A DNA stretch of 64,000 nt from positions 1-64,000 of the forward strand of contig JALMLS010000150.1 in the NCBI GenBank assembly GCA_038496445.1, written 5' to 3'. This stretch comes from Trichosphaerium sp. ATCC 40318. Lineage: Eukaryota > Discosea > Flabellinia > Trichosidae. The number at the start of each line of letters is the position of its first letter. The stretch's first letter is position 1. The notes under the pieces were generated by a model that saw only the letters and a program-made list of their open reading frames with translations, did not search any database and was not told the origin of the DNA. The translations under genes and the position numbers were made by a program. This document shows positions 12,845 to 23,669 of this stretch, piece by piece.

Positions 12845-13183
12845 ATGAATTTAAGTGTTATACTAGTATTCTCTCTTGTTTTAGCGTTAGCAAGTAGTTT
12901 GTCGGTTGAACCTAAAGCAACGTGGCCTCTCACGGTGAAGGGTAAGTATAAAATTACGTCAACGAACCCATGCTTCAAAACAGTGTCGTACTTTCCTCTC
13001 ATCCCGAGCACTACGAAGGTACGATCATCTCAGAGCAAAGTGATGCATTCAAGCTGTTTTAACAAGGAGAAATAGAACGCTACTTTTACCAAAGATGAGT
13101 TTTTTGCCGAACACACTGCGAAACAACAATACGACGACCCTACTTATGGAGTTTGTGCTCGTAAAAACCACGCTCTTTGTTGA
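12845..13183 (+). CDS. Small secreted protein, two exons, unrecognised
   Basis: Exon 1 (12845-13018) begins with a clear signal peptide, MNLSVILVFSLVLALASSL, and continues VKGKYKITSTNPCFK. A phase-0 intron of 57 nt (13019-13075, GTACGA...AATAG) joins it to exon 2 (13076-13183), which reads FTKDEFFAEHTAK, YDDPTYGVCARK and ends in HALC. The mature product of about 75 residues has three cysteines. No family recognised. An upstream in-frame ATG at 12776 is possible, but the chosen start places the hydrophobic core correctly for secretion. The 3' end overlaps by about 44 bp the 3' end of the gene on the other strand. Confidence 0.5.
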
Positions 13184-14118
13184 CACTGCATAGGGCTATT
13201 TGATAAACAAGTGTAAAGACAAACCAACCTACACCATAGACTATGTACGCACCTTCAAACAAAGGTTTAGCGATTTTCATTGACAAACAAAATGCTAGCT
13301 CACGTGGAATGTGCAACTGTACCCCACACAGTTTAACATATACCCATACCTCCAAGTCAATCTAGTGGAGGATTGCGTACACAATTTGTGCCATTGTGAT
13401 TACGGAAAGGAGTGTCGTTGCGTATATGACTGCGATGGTGAAACTGTTGTAATATTGAGTACTGTAAACCTTTCGAGCTAACACCTCAGCGGGCCATGAC
13501 ATGTCTTAACAGTTTAGAAATACGTGTTGTATTTGCATACAATAAAATAATTACCTGCTATAGCACTTTCTTTATTTGCTGTACCGCTTTCTATCGCTAT
13601 TGTAGCAATACTTTCAGCGATTATGACTCGCACAAGCAACAACGGCAAGGTGAAGGCGAATCAAACCATTTTCGGAAAGAGCCGTTTGAAACCATCCAAC
13701 AACCAGCCCGTGTTGAGTGTATTCCGAATTTCTTTATGTTTCGGAATATCACCGCGGATGAACGGTGAATTACTGCAGCTTAAATTCTGTGTAATTTTGA
13801 TTTGGATAACATGAGAACGAAGTACTTCAACTGTGGGAGTGAATTTCTCGGGGTTGTTTTCTCTCAAATGACGATAATAATGCAAAAAAAAAAAATAAGC
13901 TTATTGTTTCCATTCCATTAAGTCCACCAACGTAATCTCTCAAAGGTGTGACGGTACGGCTAGTGTACATACGGCACAACGGTCTGCCGATATCATTAGC
14001 TAAAATGATGTCCTCGGATACAAATACTTCAGAAGAGAACGCAAGGAGCCCACGCGTGATATGGATGGTTAGCACGCTTGAATTTTGCGCTAAATAGCCG
14101 AACGTTTGTTTTAAAATA
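13140..14118 (-). CDS. Candidate membrane protein gene, splicing unresolved
   Basis: The minus strand holds a series of open exons that do not shadow any gene on the plus strand: one from about 14118 to 13910 (FSSEVFVSEDIILANDIGRP, RTVTPLRDYVGGLNG), one around 13885-13665 (YYRHLRENNPEKFTPTVEVL, NTGWLLDGFKRLFPKM), a hydrophobic one near 13480-13385 (FTIAVIYATTLLSVITMAQI) and a final one with GAYIVYGVGWFVFTLVYQIAL and stop at 13140. Two hydrophobic helices suggest a membrane protein. Direct reading hits single stops at two junctions, which must be introns or damage. I see no convincing ATG, so the start is not known. Family not recognised; a decaying gene is the alternative. Confidence 0.35.
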
Positions 14119-14171
14119 CGAAGCGGCCTTCTCCACTTGAAGAAATTACCTGTACTTACTTTCTACAAGTC

Positions 14172-17100
14172 GGCCTATGCAATTGGCAATACCAACGAAA
14201 AACGAGCTGAATTACACGATGAAATTAAACGCGCAGGCTGGGACCTAATTGTATGCGACGCAGGTTCCGCTGCAAATCCAGAAGGCACACCACCAAAGGT
14301 ATACGGGTTGATTTTTTTGGTTTTGTTGGTTTTTTTTTTGCCTCTATACGGTAATTGTGTATGACTAGCAGCGCGTTAAGCGTTGCAACATGTTACAGAC
14401 ACCTCTACCAAAAAAAAAAAAATGTACTGCAGATTCAATCATTATCCTTCGCCGCTACCTGCATTTTACTGACTTGTTCGGGTATAGGTGATTGTTATTG
14501 ACATGTTACGTGGGCGTCAGGTACTTTTTTACACGCATTTTTTTTTGTTTTTTGTAGTTTATTGTTTTACGCGTTGACAAATCACCATTTTCGAATAATT
14601 GGTCGTCTCAAAAGGATCCAAAATAATTTTGAACACACTGGCACCGAAAACATTAATGACATTCATAGGACGCGTCTAATATTGGTTACCAAATTTTGAG
14701 AGACCTGCGCGCAGCACACGTGTATGCCCTTATTGTTGTTTTCCATGAGCGAATTACAAAAGAAGCCATTCATCGTTGTTTTAAATACGTACGTAGTTGT
14801 CAAAACAATTATGGTTTTTGGTGATAAGTTACTTAATCATTAATAAAAAAAAAATATCAGGGCGCTACATTAATTATGCAAAATGATGATGAACTTGCTG
14901 GCTTCCTCAAAATGTATTGGTTAAATTTAAATTTGAATCCTCGGCAAATAAGTAAAGAGCATGAATCCATTATAGCGCGCATAAAAAGCCCTCAACGTGC
15001 GTTTTTTCACCTATCATTGATGGAGCTCACTTAACTATGTTTCCTGGAGTGGTAACAGTCTTTGTAGGTGAAGTACAAGAAGATGGAATACTCTTAAATC
15101 CAATACACAAAGATTTTTTGACCATTCAACAAAGCATGGAAGGTGCGTAATATAATTAATCAACATGTCAAATGTACTATACAGCAAAAAAAGATATTGA
15201 AATTTAAAAAATAGGATATGTCATACCTGGTTCTAATTTAATGGCTACTGTATTACGTGTAGAGCGGTTAAAAAACAATGGGTTAGAAAGACATTTTTTG
15301 GGGCGACGTGCACAATTACGAGACATTAATCCAACCAAATTATTGTGCGTTGTTAATCACAGATCATTCACAAGTCGACAAAATTTATGACTAAGTGTTA
15401 GGTATTTGTCTCGTTCTGTTAAACCTACAGAAAGACGTGATATCATGTATGGGGGACTTAAAACAAGACTAGGCGAAGACCAGGGATTTGTTTACCCTGT
15501 GGGCACATTTTTGGCAACTAAACCACTTGTTGCTATGAAGTGCGCTATTACTTTCACGCTACTTGTTAATGAAGATTCTTTAGAGCAAGCAATAGTAAAG
15601 GCAATTTGAATATCTTGGTGTTCAAAGTAGCTACAGGTGCATCACTAACAGCAAGTGTTACACGGACATTGTCACCTACAACAGTATTACATACCAATGA
15701 TTCTTTATTCATTCCAGGTAAGCCTAACTGCTCAATTGAGGTATACTTTCGTGGCCTTATTCGTCTTGTAGGTGCTAGAAGACGTTTTGGTCCTGTTGAA
15801 TATGATGAATATGCTATATTTCATCCTTATCAAGCTATACCAGTACGCCTCCAATGCAACTGTTATTATTTTACGCTAACTGTCTCTAGGTTTATCTAAT
15901 CACGGCAAGGCTTACTCCAGCCAAGTCAGTAACAGGCACTATGTTGAGTGTTTCTGACACTACCTACCTTGAAACTCCTGAGAAGAAAAAAGCAGCTGCT
16001 TTGGTAAGACTGCCTGTGCCATTTTGTAACTAAGTGATGTAGGTTGACGAAGACCGGTTACCTAAGAAGTATCATACTTCATCTAGTGATGTTGGAGCTG
16101 CAAGAGCGAGTATACTAAAACCGGGGTACAGCCTGTTTTGTGGCGATCTTTTCTCATCAACTTACAATGTGCAGCGCCTTTGATGATACCGCTATTGTAA
16201 CTGGTGAGTTAAAATCTCCAGATGGCAGTCCTAGATTGAAGCAACACAGACGCGCAACTAGAATGTCTTCAAATGATGTATTGAATGGTTTACCTCTCAC
16301 AAAACAACGTTCAAGGTGAGTCTCAGCTCTCTACAAGTCTCTTAACAGTACCTATCAGGACGATTGTGGGTAATTTTGATACTGAGTTCCAACGTGACCG
16401 TGGTAGCTCTGACCCTATTCATGTACCTGTACGGTTTTTATACAGTGTGCATTTCTTGACAGGCGCATTTAGAAACGCGTTTTGGACATAAAAGATACAA
16501 AGTCCGGGCGCTCCTACTCTGACCCTGGAAAGTACGTTGTTCAAGCATGCAATATCCTAAACACAGAACTAACGGAGGGCCGGCCCAAATTAGGAAACCT
16601 CTAAAGAAACCAGCGCTCAGTATGTCTCCAATGGTTACAACAAATGTGCACGTGCATAATGGTAAAAAAAAGAGAAATGGAAATAGCCCTAGAGCTCATG
16701 GTACTACTTATCAAAGTACTGTGTCATAAACCTAACAGATAATAGTGCGCTCAGGAAGTGCGGATAATTCATCCCGTAGAAAGTGCGTAGTTTTTTTTTT
16801 TTTATAATTAAGTCCATTTTCTATTACTCTTCGCTCATATACTCTCTAGGATACGTCAAACGCTAGATGTTCTATCAGATATTGCGAATAATATCGATGA
16901 CGACGCAATGGAGAACTTAGAGCAGCACGTGCAGGTGCGCAAATTTCTATTTTATTACCTGTTTTGTTTTTGGATTTGGTAAAACACTTTGATTTGACTT
17001 TCTTGGTTCCAGAGACCGCGCTCCAGAATAATTAGAACAGATATGCGATTACGGCGCCCAAAGTCTGCCAGTGTGCATACAAACTCTGAGTTTGTACCAG

Positions 17101-19724
17101 AACCTACAAATCAGCGTTCAAATAGGTAACCCTTTTACTAAAAAAATGGTTTTGATAGTCCCATTCATGAAAAACTCCTACAAAAAATCTCACAAAACAA
17201 ATAGCTCAAATCCTCGAACACAAAAGTCAAAAAGTACGAAGCCATATAGAACCAAACACATGGGCACTGCCTGTACTACCTTTACAGAGTACGGAATATT
17301 TTAGTACATGTGGCTTGCTCCTAGCCAACTTGAAAAAAGAACTATTGTTGATTTTTTTTTTTTTTCTGTATCTGCCGCGTATTTCAGCCCTAATACATAC
17401 GTTTGAGATAATCTACAAATTAAATATCTATTCCTTATTATAATATTAACGGTTTTAAGGTCTCCAGGGCGTACGAGACGCACGCCCAGCCCTAGCAGGA
17501 AGCGAAGAACGCAGTAAGTAGCATAATTCAATACCACGTTTTTTTGTCGTTTTGGTAATTCATCGCTAAGTGACTTGAGTAGAAAAGGCAAATTCATTAA
17601 GAGAGGTGTGTCGGGGTCTCCACAAGAACGTGGGTCTATTTACGATCTTCACTCATGGATACCTAAGGTGCGCTACTTTTCATACAAATGAAATAATCGG
17701 GCGTGTGTGATACAAGTACACCACAGAATTGCAGTGTGGATTTTCTGACTTACCTTGTTTTACTTTTTCGACACTTTTTTTTTGTTTTGGTATGATCTTC
17801 AAAAAAAAAAGCAAAAAAACTTAACCCCATTAATTACTTTAACGGAGTATTAATTGCCCCCCGTACTTATACGCGTTCGTTTGTTCAGGTCGATCATGCT
17901 AGAAGCCCGATATGTAAAATCAAATCTGAATTATTTTACATTGAGGATGGCAAACGACCTAATTTTTTTGATATGTACGCGCCAGAGAATCTGGCGTCAA
18001 TTGAAGGTGATTGCTTCGGAGATTACGAAAAGTACTTTGTTTCCAGTCGTACGTTTTTTTTTCTACAAACTCAAAAATCCGTTTGTCTGTACCAGGTAGT
18101 ACAAGTCTATGTACGCTTACTCGATTTTTAGCTCACTACAATTATTCAATGGTTGATTCGGAGCTTGGACCCGTGATTATTTCAATAAACGCCCAGCGTG
18201 ATGCAGAAAAGGCTGCTTACCGATGTTTGATACGTACACGCGAAGGCGATATGCGGTTATTCCTTCCAACAAAACACGTACCACAGTCAAAGAAAGACGG
18301 CGACGACGGTATTGTAAAGGCCAGCAAACTTGAAAAAGCGTTTGATATTATAAAACAAATAAGAGCAGCAACCGATCCTTCAAGAAAGTTTTTAAGCGAC
18401 TTGAAGCTAAGACGTGTAAAGTTTCAAAGCTTCGGACAAAACTTGCTTGAATTCGAACGGAAACTGGTAAGTTAGCACCTTTTCTCACCTTTTTATCTAT
18501 TACCATCTTTGTCACACAACTGTGTTCTCATTTGGGGTTTGAATAGGTCCGTAATGAATTCAAAATTGGTGTGATATACTTACGTCAAGGACAAAAAACT
18601 GAAGAACAAATGCTCAGCAATGATAAAGCCACACCTGACTTTTGGGAGTTTATGGATTTTATTGGGTCTAAAGTAGAGTTACGGCAGTTCAAAAAATACA
18701 ACGGTGGCTTGGATACGACAAGCAGTAAGCGAGAATACTTAACCCCAAAAAAGAAAATAAAAAAATACTAACAACTCTAATTTAGAAATGACCACTGGAC
18801 AAGAGTCTTACTTTGCTCAGTATGATGCAATGGAAGTAATGTTTCATGTATCTGTATTACTTCCTAATGATACGCCAGATGGAGATGGTGATGGCTCTAG
18901 TAGTATTGTACGTCGTTGTGATGTTCAGTGTTTTGTTTCTCCGGTTTTGTTTTTTTTTTCTATCGGTTCACTTACTTACTGATTTGAAACAGATGAAAAA
19001 GAAGATCCACATTGGTAATGATATCGTTGTTTTGGTGTTTATTGATGGCGCAGAAACTTTTTGTCCCGATGTTATTGTATCTCAATTTAACCGTACGCAA
19101 ATACCACGTGCTACTTTCCGTTTGCTTAAAGAAATTCCTAAATTCCTCTCTAGATATCTTCATAATTGTACAAAAAGTTAAGAAAGCAGAAACAGATGAA
19201 AATATAAGGACTATGTACCGTGTTACATGCTCATACAAGAAAGGTGTATCAACAGTACAGCCTGCTATTCCAGCAGGAACCCTTTTTGAAAAAACTCCTG
19301 AGTTCCGCAAACTACTCCTTGCAAAGCGTAAGTGACACCATTCTTCATGGTTTTTAGATTTTTGTTTGTAACCTAACGCTTTTGTAATAGTGATTAACAG
19401 TGAACGATCTGCATACAGATCTGATAGCTTTAAAACGTCAAAGGAAGGGATGAGATATGAATTTTTATTACAGCTTCACCAGTCTACCTTGAACCCAAAG
19501 AAGGTGCGGCATTACTTTCAAGCTTATCCCGTTTTTAAATATTACGTGTTGATTTGCTGACTTGGTTTTTTGTATTGCAGATATCACGTGACTCTGGAAA
19601 AGCACGCTTTAAAAAGAAACCACCAAAGACAAAACCAAGATCAAAAACAATTGGCGGAGCGCCTTCTTCAGACCTCGGTATGAATGGTCCAGAGAGTCCG
19701 ACACACGTACCGGCCACCAACTGA
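14172..19724 (+). CDS. RapGAP-domain protein with long N-terminal region (start unresolved)
   Basis: The C-terminal part is a clear Rap GTPase-activating domain. It begins near 17890 with HARSPICKIKSELFY, then HYNYSMVDSELGPVIIS, FKIGVIYLRQGQKTEEQML, FWEFMDFIGSKVELRQFK, GGLDTTS, the hallmark MFHVSVLLP with KIHIGNDIVVLVF (the catalytic helix asparagine lies in GND), IFIIVQK, FEKTPEFRKLLLAKLINSE and a basic tail ending at 19724. This domain switches off Rap GTPases. Upstream, exons from about 14172 can be joined in phase through to it: a segment with WDLIVCDAGSAANPEG and KYGATLIMQNDDELAGFL that resembles a receiver-domain fold; an exon group at 15060-15900 with DEYAIFHPYQAIPVYLI that resembles the end of a PARP/ART catalytic domain; then a Ser/Arg-rich linker (16050-17600). 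The RapGAP part is firm. Whether everything upstream belongs to the same transcript, and where the ATG is, remain open. Confidence 0.7.
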
Positions 19725-20196
19725 TGGTATGCTCACGTTTACAAAAAGTTTAATTATATCACATCAACTAACACGTGCTAGATTACCTGGTTTTTTTTCA
19801 ACAAGAAAAAGAAACGTTTTTGGGTAGTGTATTTTAAAGAGTTTGTAATATAATTTGCCTTGTACATAAAAGAAAAAGGAAAAAAAAAAAGTATGTATAC
19901 ACAGCTAGCTAACAGAAATCAAGGCATTCTGTAGGCCTATATCGTTTATACTTAAATAATTAATGTAATTTTGTTTCGTCGTTCTTCATTCACTGTTCTT
20001 TCGTCTGTCTTTTCATATCCTCTTTCCAGCCCACTGTCGGGCTAGCTTTTGTTTTTCGTGCTATGGCTGCGCCATATTGGATGGCACGACAAAGGCGTAT
20101 TAATAAGTCATCTACAATTCCATGACATGCAACTAAGATCTTCTAGCTGGCTGGAAAAATATCTTTGGTTTTTTTGACAAGCATTCTACTTTTGTG
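19725..20196. other. Convergent intergenic, no gene seen
   Basis: Tail-to-tail spacer between the RapGAP gene and W-Y repeat member 2. A/T-rich with poly-A and poly-T runs, fitting two 3' untranslated regions. No exon supported. Confidence 0.45.
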
Positions 20197-21434
20197 TTAA
20201 CAATTTATGTTCCGTTTTATTGTGTACCTTTGGATTGATTTTTTGGAGCCTCTTGCGAATCTACTCCAGTCCCAATCATATTCCGTATTCAATATCTGAA
20301 GGACATGAGGGAAGTACTGAATAAAACCATTTCCACCATAATTTTCAAGTTGAATGGTTGAAACACGATACCTTGAAAACAAAATTAGCAAAAATGGTTC
20401 AAAAACAAGTGCAAATTACCAAGCTTCTATGGACTGAATATTCATTTTATTCGCAATGTGTCGAAGGAAACTGAGTTGGTTTCCTTTTTGCATCCAAAAC
20501 CCAGTGTGTCGTCTAAATTTCCAAGGATGAGAATGGTATATATCCTTTAGTGCATCTTCTAGAGAACCATTGTATCTAGAAAAACAAGTTAGAAAAGCAA
20601 TAAGTCATTTTTAGTTCGTATTATCCACCTTGCAATAATGCTTGCACCAACAGTGCCGTTAAGGTCTTCTTTTTTTACTTCATACCAGTCATCGAGTACT
20701 TTGATGTCTTGGTCTTCGGCTGTATCAGTCATAGCATTTATCACATTCTCCCTACTACTAAACACATTATTAGGCGTATATCTATCACGTGTTAGCTAAA
20801 CATAGTGGGCTAATTAAATAGAGGTACTTGAAGTGCCAAGGGCGCCATTTAATGTTTGGGTATATAGCCTGCAGTGCTAGTAAGAGCGATCCATTGTATC
20901 TGATTACGTTTTAGATTTGGTCATTTGTACATTGTTATTTTTTAAAGCTTGTGGGCTGTTAACGCACTTGATCATCAGCGAAGATCCACCGTTATCACTA
21001 ATGTCTTTATGAGAGAAGTTTCCCCATTGCTCCATATCCTTTATGGTAAGGATCTCACCAATTTGATCAAATAGCAGTTTATGATTCTCAACTATATTCC
21101 AGTAGTGTTGTGGGGCGTTTCTAAAGATGTTAGGATTAAAGTGGCGATTTTTACAGCGAACCTAAAATTCCATGGCATCCAGTCATATTCTGGATAGCTT
21201 TGTTGAAGGGCATGCGACAAAGAGTAATTATATCTGAAATACAGTTAATAAACCAAAAAAAGTGCTGACGTGCGTTGTAAGCGTTTCTCTTCCACCAGCG
21301 CCTAGTACTTGGCGCACAGTGACACTATACCAACCCGAAAGATGTGTAATATTTAATTTCTCTCCAACAACCTCTAATTGCCGTCGATGGCGCACTACTA
21401 ACACATTTGCGCCAAACCACGCTAAAAGTGACAT
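20197..21434 (-). CDS. W-Y repeat family protein, member 2 (function unknown)
   Basis: Same module as the gene at 3657-4855. The ATG at 21434 starts MSLLAWFGANVLVVRHRRQL. Modules in order: ITHLSGWYSVTVRQV; SHALQQSYPEYDWMPWNF; IKDMEQWGNFSHKDI with GGSS; YNGSLLLALQAIYPNIKWRP; VLDDWYEVKKEDLNG with YNGSLEDALKDIYHSHPW; then IQSIEAWYRVSTIQL, GGNGFIQYFPHVLQIL and a basic tail to the stop at 20197. The consensus is D-D-W-Y-x-V-x, about ten residues, G-G-x-G-hydrophobic, Y-x-G-S-L-x-x-A-L-x-x-h-Y-P, then W. About four modules separated by short introns. No signal peptide, catalytic motif or recognised domain name. The module spacing and aromatic conservation suggest a binding repeat, which is inference. 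Confidence 0.65.
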
Positions 21435-21627
21435 GTTATAACGGCTTACAATTGGGTACTCATACTAGAGCGTACAATTTCTCAACTTGCTTGCCATACA
21501 ACTTCGACAGCCATAAAAGTACAAGAAAATAGCGTGACTTTCAAAAACGACACGTGTAGATGCAATAAAATTGCTGTTTTATTTGAAGTGTGAAGGCGAG
21601 GCAAATGAGTGCCTACAAAGTACAAAG

Positions 21628-22973
21628 TCATTCTTGACCTTGTTTTGGTTTCATGGAGGGAAGTGATGAATGTCTCTTTCCACTGTTACGACATCTTTGA
21701 AGACAGAAATCAAGATGAGCGTTACATACATGAGGTGGATTGAACTCACTACAGTCTGATTGGGCAATATGACAGTTGACTGCACATGAGAACTGTTCTG
21801 ATGATTCGATGTTTCGTTTTCCTCCATTTCTACATCTTTGAAGACATAAATCAACTTGAGTGTTACATACATGAGGTGGATTGAATTCACGACAATCTCC
21901 TTGAGCGATGTAGCAGTTAACGGGACATGAGAACTGCTCTGTCGACTCAGTCTGTGATAAAAAGGTGAGTACGAGGAACGAAGAGATGACATCTAAGTAG
22001 TGGTTGTTGGTAAACGGCTTATTTAACCGGCTTAGTCATTTGGGTGTTACGAAAAAAATAAATGACTTAATTGACTTAAATCGTTTCCGTTCTAATTACC
22101 AATTTCAATGGCTGAACCACCAAGTAGCGGAACCAAAAAATGTCTACGAACAAGAACTGCTGATGTTTTTGTTTATGGACGATGATAGACTCGCCTGATA
22201 AGGTTTCTTGTGCCTATTGTCAAGCACCATTCAGTCGCAACTCCAGCACTGATACACTTCGCAAGCATTTACAAGTTTGTAAATTGTGCTTAAACGATGG
22301 AACAAAAGCCCAGCTGAAACAACTATCGCTTAACTCAATGGGATTCAAAGCAAACCCTACGCTATTGCATGAAGATCAAGTGCGCTTAGACAATTTGTTA
22401 CTGAGATGGGTTCTACGAAGATCAAAACCATGGCAAGTAACATGTTGCTTCCGAACTCGGATTCTTTTTTTTTTTTCGAAAACTTTTATTTTCTTTTTTT
22501 CTTAGATTGCCAAAGAACTGAAGCAATACAGACGGATGCCTGCACTTGCCCTAAACCAGTGTCCATTAACATGGTGGCGTGGCAACCGTTCTTACTTTCT
22601 CCTTTCAGCTTTGGCTAGAGTGTACTTAGGAATGCCAGCAAGTTCCGCAACAGTTGAGAGAGTATTTTCTCGTGGTTCTATTGTGATGACAAGCAAACTA
22701 CTAGTCTGAGTACAAAATCTCTAGAACTGCAAGTTTGTGCTGCAGTTAATGCTAAGTACTTAGACTACATAAACTACAAATAAATTTCCAAACACGTGTT
22801 TTATTGTAACAATTTGGAGCCGGTTAGCCAGTTAAATAGAGTTGTTTTTGTTTGAAAAGTCATTTAGAGCTGAGCCGTTAACTTTCAACCACTACATCTA
22901 AGTTAAAACGTACAAGACATAGAATCATGGAAAGAGATGCAATGATGACAATGAAAGTAGAAAACAGATACAT
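21628..22973 (-). CDS. Secreted Cys-repeat protein, copy A, intron carries a hAT element
   Basis: Exon 1 (22973-22914) encodes a 20-residue signal peptide (ending ASLSMILCL), almost the same as in copies B and C. Exon 2 (21951-21628) encodes two copies of a repeat with the core CPVNCYIAQGDCREFNPPHV and a following C-x8-C-x3-C, ending SMKPKQGQE. The intron is 962 nt here instead of 56 nt in copies B and C because an 897-bp transposon sits inside it; the splice signals GTACGT and CACAG are intact on both sides, so splicing may still work. Repeat number is two rather than three. Each repeat has six cysteines, so a compact disulphide-bonded secreted domain is likely. Function unknown. Confidence 0.7.
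21998..22894 (+). mobile_element. hAT-family DNA transposon, 897 bp, internally deleted
   Basis: The ends form imperfect 22-bp terminal inverted repeats starting TAGTGGTTG and ending CAACCACTA. The element is flanked by a perfect 8-bp target-site duplication CATCTAAG (21990-21997 and 22895-22902); the empty site survives in copy B near 51484. Eight-bp duplications and these ends fit the hAT superfamily. Inside, the plus strand encodes a BED-type zinc finger (CAYCQAPFSR...LRKHLQVCKLC) and the C-terminal hAT dimerisation segment (PLTWWRGNRSYFLLSALARV, SSATVERVFSRGS). The central catalytic region is missing and a frameshift follows SIVMTSK, so the copy cannot make an active transposase. Confidence 0.88.
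22004..22782 (+). pseudogene. Truncated hAT transposase remnant
   Basis: BED zinc finger exon at about 22182-22440, then a possible intron or deletion scar with T runs to about 22504, then the hAT C-terminal dimerisation motif to about 22700. The tail reads on only after a one-base frame change near 22700 (TSLSTKSLELQVCAAVN, stop near 22782). Most of the RNaseH-like catalytic domain is absent, so this is a defective copy. Confidence 0.75.
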
Positions 22974-23120
22974 TGATGTTGTTGCTGTTGTTGTTGTGGT
23001 TGTTGTTGTTGAGACAATTTGATTTGATTGGTGGTGAAGATTTGAGTGGAAAACCAAGCTCGTCAAAAAACTAAGCAAATCGTCAATCATTGCGTCACTT
23101 TTGTGAATAAAAACCGAAAA
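22903..23120. repeat. Duplicated leader region of the Cys-repeat locus (locus 1)
   Basis: Exon 1, a GTT/CAA-rich leader just before the ATG of copy A (22974-23012) and about 100 bp further upstream match 51490-51690 almost base for base. This shows that the 21.6-23.3 kb and 51.0-52.6 kb loci are duplicates. The CAA-rich leader, as read on the mRNA strand, lies immediately 5' of the start codon. Confidence 0.8.
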
Positions 23121-23132
23121 TGAGCATCCCTT

Positions 23133-23289
23133 TCCTGTAAACTGCTACATCGCTCAATCAGATTGTCGTGAATTCAATCCACCTCATGTATGTAACGCTC
23201 ACCTCGATTTCTGTCTTCAAAGATGCCGTAACAGTGGAAAGAGACATTCATCACTACCCTCCATGAAACCAAAACAAGGTCAAGAATGA
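23133..23289 (+). pseudogene. Secreted Cys-repeat gene, broken copy D (last repeat only)
   Basis: Carries only the C-terminal repeat and tail (CPVNCYIAQSDCREFNPPHV, then C-x8-C-x3-C and SMKPKQGQE, stop 23287-23289) in the orientation of intact copy C. Compared with 51690-52450, the promoter, signal-peptide exon and first two repeats are deleted at the junction near 23118-23132. It is therefore the remains of the plus-strand partner of copy A. Confidence 0.8.
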
Positions 23290-23669
23290 CTTTGTACTTT
23301 GTAGGCACTCATTTGCCTCCCCTTTCACACTTCAAATAAAAAAGCAACTTTATTGCATCTTTGCGTTGTTACTAATTGAGGCAGGACATCAAAAAGTCTT
23401 CAGCCTAGTTTCAGTCATAGTTGGGTGATAGTTCCTTTATTCGGTTTTAGCAAGCCAATTGTATGTGTTACAGTAGACTTTGACTCAGATCGACTTTAGT
23501 TGTTTTAATACTAATGTACAGGATCTCTTTCATACTCACGTGATTATTATTTGAGCTATAGAAAAGTTTATTTCTTTATTTTTTTTTACAAGTTTCAGTG
23601 ACCAACATCATTTACGAGCAGTACACTAGTAACAAAGGTTAGATGATACAAATAATAATGCAAAGAAGA
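23290..23669. other. Intergenic, 3' flanks of copy D and the PARP gene
   Basis: AT-rich. No exon supported on either strand. Confidence 0.4.

Noticed and set aside
12733-13011. 92-codon minus-strand open frame
   Set aside because: Opposes the plus-strand gene that has a signal peptide and a phase-consistent intron; no family motif on the minus strand.
22977-23012. GTT-repeat tract as a microsatellite or CRISPR-like array
   Set aside because: It is a conserved CAA-rich leader shared by paralogous genes; no spacers or repeats of CRISPR type, and the genome is eukaryotic.
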